A stretch of DNA of 64,000 nucleotides from Coenobita brevimanus. Lineage: Eukaryota; Arthropoda; Malacostraca; Decapoda; Coenobitidae. The notes beneath the pieces are model-generated. The model saw only the letters and a program-made list of their open reading frames with translations, was not told the DNA's origin and did not search any database. This document shows, in pieces, positions 10,331 through 22,045 of this stretch. The stretch is taken from the NCBI GenBank assembly GCA_032717465.1, contig CM064653.1:34777603-34841602 (forward strand), in the 5' to 3' direction. The number at the start of each line of letters is the position of its first letter. Within the stretch, counting starts at the first letter, position 1. The position numbers and the translations under genes were made by a program.

Positions 10331-10921
10331 ACACCTATGCAGTGGTTCTGCACCTGTGCCATTATTCATAGTATGAAACACAATGACAGATACAGCACAT
10401 GAATGCACACCAAGGCATCAGTTGCATGAGATAACCAGTGCAACCATGATGGGAGCAAACAGTGTGCTAAGTGGGACTGAAGCTGAGATTGCATGATGCA
10501 TCCTGGGTGAGGCACATGTACTGTGAAGCCACCGTGCACCTGATTTGAAGTTTCAGCGGGGTTTTCCACAGGTCTTAGTTCATTCAACATAGATTAATGC
10601 CATGTATGAGGGTGCATTCAACATAGATTAATGCCATGTTAGAGGGATTTTGGTCACAGTTTTGGTCATTATACATGAGTGATCCATGTGTTTTGAATTC
10701 ACAGAACTGGAATGGTCTGCTGTACTCCACTTTGGGTCTGTCAGCAGTGAAATCTGGCCGAAAAACATTCAGATAGACAGTGAAAACCTCAATAAGTTCA
10801 TGGATCAGGATACTGAATGGCAGAGTTGTTCTGCCTTTCCCGTAGGATATCAGGTGACAACTGTAAAATCAGTGTTTCCAGAATCACAATATGTACACAC
10901 TTCCATTTTTAATTTGTAGAC

Positions 10922-10925
<4 letters not shown>
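10331..10925. other. unassigned stretch with a small tandem duplication
   Basis: No recognised gene. A short block containing TTCAACATAGATTAATGCC occurs twice in tandem (about 10580 and 10617). An ORF at 10686-10919 (77 codons) begins after an AG-like site but matches nothing I know, so I do not call it a gene. Confidence 0.4.
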
Positions 10926-11004
<79 letters not shown>

Positions 11005-11097
11005 AAGGTAGACTTGATAAATGTGGATATGGAGACAGGACAACACGAGCATTGCTCAATTCCTGTATACTACAAATAGATAAATACAAATAGGTAA

Positions 11098-11138
<41 letters not shown>
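10926..11138. repeat. (TA)n and (CA)n microsatellites
   Basis: A (TA)n run (10926-10965) passes into (CA)n (10966-11001). About 100 bp of unique sequence follows, then a second (CA)n run (11099-11136). The family-A transposon begins immediately after, at a TA. Confidence 0.95.
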
Positions 11139-11140
<2 letters not shown>

Positions 11141-13121
11141 CAGAGATAGCCCGATTATCCAGACTTTACGGTGTGAAGGGGTGCCCAAATAGTCTGAAAT
11201 GATGATTAATCCAGCGGAAACAAAACACAAGTACTGTTAGATGGATATATTTACCGGTAAATGTACACAATACGCATCAGAAAGACCTTACCAATTCAGT
11301 TCATAATCCTCCAGCTTGTTTCTGTATTTTTCTGACAACTTTCAGTTTGGGAAATTACTACTTCATGCTGAAATATTTGCTCCCTGTTATTATCGTCACT
11401 TTCCCCTATGATTGTTTCCAGCGCAGTGGAAGAAACACATGCTCAAAGGTGGATATCGCTTCCCAGTTTCCCAGCTGGAGGTTAGGTTAGGTTAAATTAG
11501 TAGGTACAGTTCAGCTAGGTTAGGCCAGGTTTAGTTAAACACTTAGGTTAGAACAGTCCTTTCCGCCATTATGTTAATGAAATAAACAAGAGTTGTTACA
11601 CCTGAACATCTAAAAACAACGGGGAAACAGATTTAACAAGAAACGTTTATTTACCAACCCAGAAATAATCAGAAAAATGTAACAGACTGTCAGGAGGAAC
11701 TGATTTGGTAAGGTGCTTTTACTGCTTAAAGGCTATGTTTAGCCCCCTCAAGGGCTGTGAGCTCAGAAATTTGCGTGCTTCCACGGTCGACCTCGGGACC
11801 ATTTTTTCAGAGTTTTAAAATCAGTTCCTTTTTCTTACGTATGTGAAAAGACTCATCTGGCACACCTGGCTTCCCCCCCCCCCCCAACCCATCTTTTGAT
11901 TTGCTATGATTTGTGAAAGATTTAATAGAATTAGGATGCATGCTACATTTGCACGTAAACATCGGCGAAAACATCTGAGTTGAAGTGAACTGTGAACACC
12001 TGACTGCTTGGGTTGGTACAGTAGGGTCATGTTAACTCACCAGTGATCTTCATTCCTTTTCCATAATTGCTCACAATTTTTTATAGCTTGCCCTAATTCA
12101 ACGTCACTGACACCAGTACAGTAAAGCATTGTTCAAGGCCGGCAGCTATGAAAGCGATAATGGAATAGATTATTGTTTGTATTAGTCCTTTTTCTTTCAT
12201 ACATACTAGTAAGAACAAAGAAAAGAATGAGGAGTGAATGTATACTAACTTTCAGGAGCAGAAATAACTGTGCTCAGTCAGTCCAAAATATATTGGGGAG
12301 AACGATACTGGATGAAGAATGTGGAACTGAATGCTAACCCACGAGAATATGTGGGACGAAAGAGTAATTTTTTTTTATTAGCAGACATTTTTGTTCCGTA
12401 TCGCCTCCTGTAAATTGTGAAACCCATAATATTTTGTGTAAGCATACAGCCAAAAGACCTTACCAGTTCAGTTCATATTCCTCTAGTTTGTCTTCTGTAT
12501 TTTTCCTGACTATTTTGAGGTTGGTAAATTATCTTCTCTTGCTGAAAGAAACTTACTCAAAATTAGGGCGCATGTAACATACGCATGTAAACGTCAGCGA
12601 AAAGATCTGGAGTGAAGTGAACGTGTGACTGCTTGGGATGGTAGAGTAAGGTCGTGCAAACTTACCAATGACCTTCATTCCCTTCCCATAATTGTTTGCA
12701 TTTTTTTATAGCTCGCCTTAACGTCACTGACACTGAAACAGTAAACATGTTGTTCAAGGCTGGTAGCTATGAATGGGTTAATGGAATACATTATTGTTTT
12801 GTATCAGTACACTGTCTTTTGCACATACACATAAGAAAGAGCAAAAGAATGAGCAGTAAATGTACACTTTAGGGAGCAGAAATAACTGTATGCTCAGTTG
12901 GTCCGAAATGTGTTGGGAACAGTGATATCGAACAAAGAATGTGGAACTAAATGCCGACTAAGAGTAATTTTTTCTGATTAGCAAACATTTTTGTTCCATT
13001 TTGTCCCCTAAAATTGTGAAACCAATAAATTTTTGTTGAAGCATACGTCCTAAAGACTTCACCAATTCAATTCTTATTTATGTAGTTTGTTTTCTGTATT
13101 TTTCTATTTTGAAGGTGCAAA

Positions 13122-13126
13122 ATTAC
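13122..13126. repeat. Gypsy target-site duplication, left
   Basis: ATTAC precedes the 5' LTR and GTTAC (30321-30325) follows the 3' LTR. Uninterrupted family-A copy 2 reads AAATTACTTTCTC at the same place (about 21387), so the host sequence is re-formed by removing one ATTAC. One of five bases differs. Confidence 0.7.
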
Positions 13127-13379
13127 TGAAATCCCCACACTTCCGAGACACCCAGGGAAGGGTGTCACGACACCCAACCTGGGAAGGACCCACAGCCCCA
13201 CACCCACCCCAGGAAGAGACCACGGAGGGGCATGTGAAGAGAGCATCGGGCCTGAACGAGATGGACCTAGGTGGCCCATGGACTGATGCCCCTATTTCAC
13301 AGAACACGACCACCCGCAGGAGAGCAGTCCCGGCCAACTACATCGCAGCCAGACCGGCCCTTGCCAGGATCGGTGTGGG

Positions 13380-13880
13380 ACTTGTCCACAGACAGTCCCA
13401 AGCAGCACTGCAGGAACGGCCACTGTATGCACTGGGGAAGGGACAGCCAGTGTATGCCCTTCAGCTGTTGCCCCCTGCAGCACTCTGGTAACGGCCACTC
13501 TATGTACTGGGAGAGGGATGGCCACTGTACTCCCATCAGCTGCAGCCACCCCTGGAACCGCACTGCGGTAACGGCCATTGTACATACCGGGGAAGAGACG
13601 AGCACTGTACGCCCTTCAGCTGGAAAACCAGGTAAAGGCAGAAGCGCTGTAACGGCCACTGTATGTACTGGGGATGGGACGGCCATTGTATGCCCTTTGT
13701 CTACCTCCTCCTTAGGGAACAGTACTGCGGTAACAGCCACTGTACGTACCGGGGAAGGGATGGCCACTGTAAATCGTTCAGCTGTCATTCCTAAGGTCCA
13801 TGGAACTGTGGTAACAGCCACAGTACGCACCGGGGAAGGGATGGCCACTGTATGCCCTTCGCCCACGGCCCTCGGAACTA
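13380..13880. repeat. LTR minisatellite, about 75-80-bp units
   Basis: Repeated blocks read GGTAACGGCCACTGTA, then a GTACYGGGGAAGGGA block, then GGCCACTGTACGCCCTTC. The unit therefore holds two copies of a GGCCACTGTA core. About six imperfect units occur. The homologous array in the 3' LTR lies at 27890-28420. All reading frames stay open, which is why several long spurious ORFs appear here. Confidence 0.8.
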
Positions 13881-14836
13881 CCTCTCTGGAAGAAGTCCCT
13901 GGCTCGGCCCACCACCCATTTGGAGGCCGAGTGGGACGTCTCTTTCCCCACAGGTGCAGCCCTTCAGAGGAGCTGCAGCTTGAGGAGCTGTGGCAAGGAC
14001 CTCTCCCGGATCTGGGGATCCACGCCTTACGGATCGCCCCCGGATGATGCCTGACACTGATGGATGCTGCAGGGAAGGGACGCTGCAGGCAACTCCTGAC
14101 GGCGGTCCAATTGAGTGGTGACTGCAGCCCCCCAGCCCTCCAGGGACACCCCCAGGACCTGGGGGCTTGACCTCCCAAGCCCCAGTTCCAGATGACCCTC
14201 TGTCAGGCGCCGATGCAGACAGGTGCGCCTGTTGGCCCTGTTTGGTCCCAGTCCCGAGGGCCACACCACAGGTAGATGCCCCACCAGGAAAGGGACTCCC
14301 TGTACACCAACCCAGGACCAAAGCACAGGTTGAGGCCCCACCAGGGGCCTCCCTATATGCCGACCTGCGGCCCCAGCCAGACAACCTCGCCCCTGGCAGT
14401 AGTCCCGTACCTCCTGAGGGAGGACGCGCCTGATGACCTGCCTCCCACACCCGGGCGCCACCTGTAACCTACTCAGGCCTAACAGTCCGGGAAAATCGGA
14501 CAGTGTGTTTCCCCTGTGTATAGTGTATGTGTATGGTGAAACCTGACAGTTCCCCTAGTACCCCAACCATACAATATCGTGTTGTCCCAGACCTTACAGT
14601 ATCTATATCTATCTAGCCACTCACTGTTGTGTATATCTAGCCCTGACAGTGTCCACATCCATCAGACCGCATAGTGTCATGTATACTCGGGCCTAACAGT
14701 GTTATATCCATCTGGCCAAATACCATTGTGCATACCCAGGCCCGTCCGTGTCCAGATCCAACAGGCCATATGATATTTATGAGAAACGGAGCCTGACAGT
14801 GTCCATATCCACCTGGCCATATGTTATTGTAACATC

Positions 14837-14847
14837 AAGTACAGTGT
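14837..14847. repeat. target-site duplication of LINE-A copy 2, left
   Basis: AAGTACAGTGT is repeated exactly at 19104-19114. The 3' LTR equivalent (about 29332) reads AAGTATAGCGTG once, confirming the empty-site sequence. Confidence 0.9.
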
Positions 14848-14866
14848 AAGGGGAGCAAATGATGAG

Positions 14867-16527
14867 GTGAAAGAGAGAGAGATTGTCCAGGTGCTTGAGG
14901 ATGCGAAAGTGGATGTATGTGGAATAACTGAAACAAAATGGAGAGGAGAAAGTGTGAGAGAATGGGAGTATGGATGGGGTATATGTGCAGGAGTAGGTGA
15001 GAATGAGAGGGCAAAGGAAGGAGTGTGTATAGTTGTGAGTAAAAGATGGAAGAAGAGCATAAGACAGTATGGATCAGTTGGATCAAGGATTGTGTGGGTA
15101 AAGTTGAAAGTTGGAATACAAATGTGGGCGATTGTGTGTGTGTATGCGCCAACGCAGGATCGTGCTAGAAGAGTGAGAGAAGAGTTCTGGACAAATGTAG
15201 AAGTGTGCTTGGAAAAGTTTGGAAGGAATGATAGAGTGTTTTTGATTGGTGATATGAATGGTAAAGTTGGGAATGTGAAGGTGGATGGAATAGTTGGTGA
15301 GTGGGGTGTGCCTGCTGAGATAGATGAGAATGGGAGTGCGTTAGTGGACATTTGTGATGGGAGGGGGTTGGTGATAGCCAATACCCTCTTCAGGCATAAA
15401 ATGATCCACAGGTATACATGGCGAGTGATGAGAAGGGTGGGTGGTGAATTGAGTGAAAGGAAGGCAATGATTGATTATGTGTGTGTGGATGAAAGGATGC
15501 GAAGATGTATATTGGATGCAAGAGTTTATAGAGGTTGGGGGAGTGGACTTTCTGACCACTACTTGGTGGTGGCCAGAGTTAAAGTTCAAGTAAGATGGTG
15601 GAATAGAAGAAGGGAAAGACGAGAGGAAGGAGTAGTTGCAAGGAGAGTGGAAAGGTTACAAGAGGATGAGAAAAAGGCAGAGTATAAGAGAGAAGTGGAG
15701 GAACGATTGGGCAAATATGAGTTGGAGCAGATGGGGGACGTGGAAGGTGTGTGTAGAATATTTACAGAAGAAATATGTGCAGCATGTGATGTGGTGTGTG
15801 GAAGGAAGAGAAGACGGAGGGGGGTGCAAGGAACAGAGTGGTGGACTGAAGAGGTGAAACGGGCTGTGGCACAAAAGAAGAAAGCATACAATGAATGGAT
15901 GAGAAATAGGGGCATGGAAGAAGTTGAGAGGCGGAAGAGAGAGTTATATGTAGAAAGAAAGAGAGAGGTGAAAAGATTAGTAAGAGAGAGTAAGAAGAGA
16001 GTGGATGAGGAATTTGGAAGGAATTTGAGTGTAAAGTGGAGGGACTGTAAGAAAATGTTCTGGAAAGAGGTGAAAAGAGTAAGACAGGGTGGAAGTGAAG
16101 TTAGCAGGGGAGTGAAAGATAAAAATGGTAGATTACTAGTGGAGAAGGGAGAAAAAGTGAGCAGATGGAGAGAACACTTTAAGGAATTGTTGAACGTGGA
16201 GGATGGAAGTAATGCGAGTATAAGTGGTTGGGGAATGGCTGGAAGAAGGAGGGAGGTGAGAAGACAGGAAGAAATCAGTAGGATAGAAGTTGTGGAAGCA
16301 ATGAAGAAAGTTAAATCAGGGATAGCCCCAGGAATTGATGGAGTGTGTGGTGAAATGCTGAAGCATGGGGGAGAGATAGTAGTAGAATGGATGTGGAAGA
16401 TGTGCAGATTGGCCTGGGAGGAAGGTAGAGTCCCGGAGGATTGGAAGTCAGGTATAGTTATTCCCTTGTACAAAGGAAAAGGGGAAAAAGAAGTGTGTGG
16501 TAATCATAGGGGCATTTGTCTTCTTAG
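14867..16527 (+). CDS. LINE-A pol, endonuclease and RT 5' part
   Basis: The N-terminal domain is an AP-like endonuclease that nicks target DNA: ITETKWRGE (catalytic Glu), VYAPTQD, LIGDMNGKVGN (Asp/Asn) and SGLSDHYLVVARV (terminal Asp-His) occupy about residues 1-245. A basic linker with FTEEICAACD and a Lys/Arg-rich stretch follows, then RT motifs APGIDGVCGEML, GIVIPLYKGKGEKE and NHRGICLLS, where the nested insertion cuts it at codon AGT. The first listed Met is not the true start: copy 5 shows upstream residues IGTWNVRRAND, of which only the tail remains here. The reverse-strand frames (15586-16473) are shadows. Confidence 0.88.
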
Positions 16528-17797
16528 TTTTCGTTTTTAAAGGCTCCAACATGCTTGCATGTGTCGGCCTTGGTCACCTAATGGCGGCTCTCCATGCTGC
16601 ACGATCCATTGCAGCCTCCCTGTTCAGTCCCTTAACCCTAAGGTCACACTTAATGACCTCGTCCCATGTCTTTCTCGGTCTACCCCTCATGACCCCACCC
16701 CCAATATTAACACTTCTCACCTTCCTCACCCAACTATCATCCCCCATCCTCTCCACATGTCCAAACCACCTCAATCTACCTCTCCTCATCACAACACCAA
16801 TACACTCCAGTCCCATCCTACCTCTCAACTCTTCCATTGTAAACCCAGCCCCTCCAGGCCTTGGACGCAGGGACGCACTGCACATCCACCTAATCATTGT
16901 CATTTCTGTACGTCTGAGCCGGCGAATGTCTTCCTCCTTCACTGCCCAGGTCTCACTGCCATACAGCATTACACTCCTAACACACGCTGCATACAAAGAC
17001 CCCTTAGCACGTAGGGAGAGCCCCCTCAATGTCAGGAGAGGCAAGAGCTCCCTGAACTTCTTCCAACCACTTCTCACCCTAGCCACAGAGCTAGCTCCAG
17101 CCCCACCTCCAGCACACAACATGTCTCCTAAATAACAAAACTCTTCCACACACTCAAGAGATTCACCAGCAAGTTCAATTCTTTCACGCCTGACGATCTC
17201 CACCTGCTCACCCCGCACGCCGTACACATAAAATCAGCATTATCTCGCAGTCTACCTCTGATACCACTACATCTCTTATGCACCCATTTATCACACACAC
17301 CGCACAAGATGGAATTACTTTCCACGCCCTTGTGGCAAACTGCACATGGCCACTCTCCCTCGTCTTTGACAGTACCGCCACCAACCCTAGATATCATCAC
17401 CTTTGTTTTATCTGCATTTACCCTTAAACCCTTTTGCCCCATACCATCTCTCCACTTCCTAAACCTTTCCTCCGCCTCCCTTTCATTCTCTGCAATCAAC
17501 ACCAAATCATCAGCATACAACAACTCCCACGGGAGTCCGTTTCTAAAGTCACGTGAAAGGGCTTCAAGTACCATGATAAACAACATGGGACTCAAGACTG
17601 ACCCCTGATGCACACCAACATTCACGGAAAACTCATCACTCAAATCTCCATTCACTCTCACCTGGGTGTGAGCACCCACATACATGGCCATAACCACCCT
17701 AACCAGCCACTCCTCCAAGCCAAGCTTTCTCATTGCCCACTTCACCACCTCTCTAGGGACTCTGTCAAAGGCCTTTTCCAAATCAACAAAAACAAAA
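16528..17797 (-). mobile_element. PHD-LINE, 5'-truncated, nested in LINE-A copy 2
   Basis: A second non-LTR element in minus orientation. Its 3' end at 16528 reads TTTAAAGGCTCCAACATGC on the plus strand, matching the 3' ends at 58447 and (partly) 49862. The right edge abuts TAGTATAATAGG, the exact continuation of LINE-A. Only TAG could be a duplicated target, so the TSD is very short or lost. It is truncated before the RT fingers. Confidence 0.85.
16574..17797 (-). pseudogene. PHD-LINE RT with an internal PHD-type zinc finger
   Basis: The minus strand starts inside the palm at EKAFDRVPREVVKWAM, continues with VGVHQGSVLSPMLF and the catalytic LLYADDLVLIAE, then VNADKTKVM. A Cys4-His-Cys3 finger follows: CAVC, ILCGVCDKWVHKRC, FMCTAC (about 17215-17350). 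This is the spacing of a PHD/RING-like finger, placed between the RT and the C-terminal domain. The remainder (FCYLGDML, LYGSETWAVKEED, RWFGHVERMGDD, MRGRPRKTWDE, DRAAWRAAIR) is in a second frame; the shift lies near 17205-17225. Similar finger insertions are common in this LINE group in invertebrates as far as I recall. Confidence 0.8.
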
Positions 17798-17800
17798 TAG

Positions 17801-19076
17801 TATAATAGGAAAAGTGTATGGTAGGATACTTATTGACAGAGTTAGAGAAAGAACAGAGAAATTAGTTGGAGATGAACGGGGAGGCTTTAGGAAGGGAAGA
17901 GGTTGTGTAGATCAGATATTCATTCTCAGATCTTTAGTGGAAAAGTTTCTAGAGAAGGGAAAGAAGTTGTATGCGGCTTTCATGGATTTGGAGAAAGCAT
18001 ATGACAGGGTGGATAGACTAGGATTGTGGAAAGTGTTAAGAATATATGGAATAGATGGGAAGTTGTTGAATGCTGTGAAGAGTATGTACGATGGTGCGAA
18101 GGCTGCAGTGCGTGTGGATGGTGAACTAAGTGAATTTTTCTCTTTGAAAGTTGGGTTGAAACAGGGATGTGTCATGTCTCCATGGTTGTTCAATCTGTAC
18201 ATGGATGGGGTAATAAAAGAGGTACAAGGTAGGGTAGTGGATGTTGGAGTGGCCCTGGTGAGAGAGGATAGTGTTTGGAAACTCCCTGTACTGTTGTTTG
18301 CAGATGATACCGTGTTGTTGAGTGAAGACGAAGGGGAGCTGCAAGGCTTGGTGGATGAGTTTGAGAGAGTGTGTAAGAAACGGAATCTAAAGGTGAATGT
18401 AGGGAAGAGTAAAGTGATGGTCTTTGAGAGAGGTGAAGTCAGTGAATGTACAGCGAGGTTGGATGGTGAGGAATTGGAAAATGTGAGTACGTTTAAGTAC
18501 TTGGGTAGTGTGATGAGTAAGGATGGAGGTTTGGAGGGTGAAGTGCTTGAAAGGGTACAGCAGGGAAGAAAGGTTGCTGGTTCTTTGAAAGCAGTGATAA
18601 GAAACAGGGAAGTGAGCATGGAAGTGAAAAAGTTACTACATGACAGTATTGTGATACCAACTCTAACGTACGGAAGTGAAGCTTGGACGTTGTTGGAAGG
18701 ACACAAGTCAAGAGTGAGAGCCGTGGAAATGAGTTATTTAAGAAGAGCCTGTGGAGTCACATGGAGAGACAGGCTGACGAATGAGGATATAAAGGAGCGT
18801 TGTGGTGTTGATGTGGATGTGATAGGAAGCGTTATGAGGAACACACTGAGGTGGTTTGGCCATGTGGAGAGGATGGAGGGGCAAAGACTGACGAAGAGAG
18901 TGTATGTGAGTGAGGTGGAGGGGGAAAGAGGGAGGGGGAGGCCGAGGATGAGATGGAGAGATGGGGTGGAGAGGTATATGAGAGAGGGGGGTGTGAGTTG
19001 GGAGCAGGGGAGTGAAATGGTGGTGGACAGGGCGACTTGGAGGCGATTTGTTTGTGGCCACCCCAAACGGGATTGA
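17801..19076 (+). CDS. LINE-A pol, RT core and C-terminal domain
   Basis: In frame with 14867-16527 once the nested LINE is removed. It encodes GKVYGRILIDRV, GGFRKGRGCVDQIFILRS, AAFMDLEKAYDRVD (first catalytic Asp), GLKQGCVMSPWLFNLYMDGV, LLFADDTVLLSE (catalytic Asp pair), KSKVMVFERGEV, STFKYLGSVMSKDGGLEGEV, LTYGSEAWTLLEGHKS and the C-terminal WFGHVERMEGQRL, RGRPRMRWRDGVERYM, VCGHPKRD, then TGA. The protein reverse-transcribes LINE RNA at the nicked target in the nucleus. The large minus-strand frame at 17912-18706 is a shadow. Confidence 0.9.
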
Positions 19077-19103
19077 GGCGTCTGGCAATAGATAGATAGA
19101 TAG

Positions 19104-19114
19104 AAGTACAGTGT
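19104..19114. repeat. target-site duplication of LINE-A copy 2, right
   Basis: AAGTACAGTGT directly follows GATAGATAGATAG and equals 14837-14847. Confidence 0.9.
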
Positions 19115-19301
19115 GTGTATAGCGAGGCCTGCCAGTGTTCATATCTATTGGGTCACATATTATTGTGTCAATCAAGGCCTGACAGTGTCCCTCCTTACGT
19201 ACATATATTTTTGTGTATAACCAAAGCCTGACTGTGTCCGTATAATATTGTGTACAGTATATGCCTGTTGTGTATTGTTAAAGACCTGATTTAAGGCAAT
19301 A

Positions 19302-21204
19302 CAGAGATAGCCCGATTATCCGGGCTATATGGTGTTAAGGGGTGCCCGATTAGTCCGAAAGCACGATTAATCCGGCAGAAACACAAGTACTGTACTGTTA
19401 GACTGATTTATTTACCGGTAAATGTACACTTTAAGTACCAGAAATACCTTTCCAGTTCAATGTATATTCCTTCAGCTTGTTTCAGTATTTTTCAGACTAT
19501 ATTCAGTTCGGTAAATCACATTTTCTTACTGAAAGATTTCCTCCGTGTTAGGATCGTCACGTTCTAAAGCTGTACCTACGATTGTTTCCAGCACAATGGA
19601 TGAATCTCATCATACTCAAATGTGGACTTCGTTTCCCAACTTCCCAACTGAAGATTAGGTTAGGTTACATTATTAGGTGCAGTTAAGCTAGGTTAGGCCA
19701 GGTTTAAACACTTAGATTAGAACAGTGTCTTCTGCCATTACGTTAACGAATCAAAGAGTCATCACACCAGAACAGCTAAAAACAGCGGGGAAAGATTTAA
19801 CAAGAAATGTTTATTTACCAACCCAGAAATAATCAGAAAAATATAACAGACTATCAGGATGAACTGATTTGGTAAGGTGCTTTTACTGCTTACAGCAAAG
19901 CGTATGTTTACCCCCCTCAAATCCTCAATGTTCGTGAGTTCAGATATTTGTGTGCTCCCGTGGCAGACCTTGAAACCATTTTTTCAAAGTTATAAAGTCA
20001 GTTTCTTTTTCTTACAGATGTGAAAAGACTCGTCTGGTACACCTGGCTTTTTCCCTTCCTCCCTAAACCCATCTTGTGATTTGCTATGATTCGTGAATGA
20101 AAATTAGGGGGCATGTTACATTAGAATTTAAACATAAAGTTAGGGTGCATGTTACTTTAGCATTTAAACATATCGGCGAAAACATCTGGGATGAAAGGAC
20201 CGCCGAGCTGTTTGGGATGGTAGAATAGGGTCGTGTAAACATACCAGTGACCTTTGTTCCCTTCCCATAATTGTTCGCAGTTTTTATGGCTCTCCCTAAC
20301 TTAACGTTACTGACACCAGCACAGTAAAGCATTGTTCAAGGCTAGCAGCCATAAGGGGTTAATGGAATACATTATTGTTTGTATCAATACTCTCTCTTTC
20401 ACACATACATGAACGAACAAAAGAATGTGCAATAAATGTACACTTAACTGTAAGGAACAGAAATAACTATGCTCTGTCAGTCCGAAATGTGTTGGGAAGC
20501 GACATCGAACAAAGAATGTGGAACTGAATGCCACCTTATGAGAACACTTGAGATGAAAGTATTTTTTTCTTATTAGTAAACATAATTGTTCCATTTCGTC
20601 CCCTATAATTGTGAAACTCGTAAGTTTTCGTCCAAGCATACACCCTAATAACCTTACCAATTCAATTCATATTCTCTAGTTTGTTTTCTGTATTTTTTTA
20701 GTTTGTTTTCTTATTATCATAACGTTCCTTAAGCCTTACCTACGTTTGTTTCCGGCATAATGGAAGAAACTTACTCATAATTAGGGTGCATGTTACATTA
20801 GCACTTAAACATATCGGCGAAAACATCTGAGATGAAGTGGCAGGCCGCCTGACTGTTTGAGATGGTAGAGGAGGGCCGTGAAAACATATCAGTGACCTTC
20901 GTTCCCTTCCCATAATTGTTTGCAGTTTGTTATAGCTCTCCCTAACCAACATCCCTGACACTGGTACAGTATAGCATTGTTCAAGGCTGACAGCTATGAT
21001 GGGGTTAATGGAATGCATTATTGTTTGTATTAATACTCTCTTTCACACATACAGTACAGTACACTTAAGAACGAACAAAAGGGTGAACAGTAAATGTAAG
21101 AGGAAGAAATAACAATGCTCTGTCGGTCCGAAATGTGTTGGGAGGCGCGATACCTAACTAAGAATGCAGAACTGAATGCTAACTTACGAGAACACATGAG
21201 ATGA

Positions 21205-21238
<34 letters not shown>

Positions 21239-21834
21239 CCTGATTAGCAGACATTCTTGTTTCATTTTGTTCCCTAAAACTAGGAAACCCATTACTTTTC
21301 ATCTAAGCATACAGCCTAAAGACTTCACCAGTTCACTTCATATTCCTCCAGTTTGTTTTCTGTGTTTTTCTATTTTGAGGGTAGTAAATTACTTTCTCTT
21401 GCTGAAAGATTTTCTCTTTTATCACGTTCTTTAAGCCGTACCTACGATTGTTTCGGGCATAAAGGAAGAAACTCATCGTACACAAAAGTGGATTTAGTTT
21501 CCCAATTTCCCAACTGGAGCCCAGGTTAGGTCAGGTTAGGTTAAATTAGGTTAAATTATTAAGTAGGTAAGCAAGGTTAGGCTACGTCAGGAGTATCAGT
21601 TGCCTCACCAAATTCCACCCTACCACCCTTGTGATCGAGTTGTGAGCAGGAGGTGTGGGTGGGGGCAGGGTGAGCAAGACTCTCTCTGGTTTATCCATGC
21701 CTCTCTCCCTAGCAACTGGATACTTCCTGTTTAAACTGGAGCTATCGTACGGATAATTCTATGAATTACTGTACCACTGAACCATTGGGTCACGGCCTGG
21801 ATATACCGAAAGTTGGATAATCGAGCTTCCACTG
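19302..21834. mobile_element. family-A Tigger/pogo-like element, copy 2, in the 5' LTR
   Basis: The left end CAGAGATAGCCCGATTATCC follows TA (19300-19301). The right end GATAATCGAGCTTCCACTG precedes TA (21835-21836), giving clear inverted termini and a TA duplication. The body is non-coding and repeats a unit three times: AATTAGGGTGCATGTTAC with ACATATCGGCGAAAACATCT (about 20100, 20150, 20770), TTCCCATAATTGTT (20265, 20910), AACAAAGAATGTGGAACTGAATGCC-like blocks (20510, 21160). It has a 27-nt poly-T at 21207-21238 and TTAGG-like tracts at 19655 and 21520. It shares ends and body with the interrupted copy at 11141-31921. Confidence 0.85.
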
Positions 21835-21976
21835 TATATGTATAAGGTTGGTCTGCCTAGTTTTTATGGCATGTTCCTCTGGTAGTGTGTTGTAGTTCCG
21901 GTCTCAAAAGAGAACTCCGCTTAGTAGCTAGTGTTCTTAGGATGAGAAGTGGAGCTGAAAACACCCAGCATAACAC

Positions 21977-21990
21977 TGGTGGCCAGTGGT
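21977..21990 (+). promoter_or_regulatory. probable Gypsy primer-binding site
   Basis: One base after the LTR end (AACA), TGGTGGCCAGTGG starts with the TGG that pairs with the tRNA CCA end. I cannot name the tRNA. Confidence 0.5.
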
Positions 21991-22045
21991 GGTTCTTGAC
22001 CCGATCAGAATACAGAGAGGAGCAAGAACAAGGAAATCCAGCACC

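Larger units (their letters stand above)
14848..19103 (+). mobile_element. LINE-A copy 2, near full-length, inside the Gypsy LTR
   Basis: An APE-RT non-LTR retrotransposon with a GATA-repeat tail and perfect 11-bp TSD. It lacks only the 5' UTR and the first residues of the endonuclease compared with copy 5 (61608). A second LINE interrupts it at 16528-17797. Removing that insert leaves a single open frame of about 978 codons from 14867 to 19076 with no stop, so this copy was probably coding-competent apart from its slightly short 5' end. Confidence 0.9.
13127..21975 (+). repeat. Gypsy 5' LTR (interrupted twice)
   Basis: LTR sequence proper is at 13127-14847, 19115-19301 and 21835-21975. It aligns with 27543-30320: CGAGACACCCAGGGAAGGGTG start, minisatellite array, GGAGCTGCAGCTTGAG, the CCTGACAGTGTCC-rich block with GGCCATATG repeats, then TCCTCTGGTAGTGTG, TAGTGTTCTTAGGA and a terminal CAGCATAACA. 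The many apparent ORFs across 13087-14467 on both strands are not genes; stops are rare only because the region is GC-rich and tandemly repeated. Confidence 0.82.

Noticed and set aside
13271..14467. Several ORFs of 190-290 codons on both strands
   Set aside because: GC-rich LTR with minisatellite units keeps every frame open. Same frames recur in the 3' LTR (27539-28597); no domain, and the encoded peptides just repeat the unit.
15586..16473. 295-codon minus-strand ORF
   Set aside because: Antisense shadow of LINE-A, like 17912-18706 and 54993-55385.
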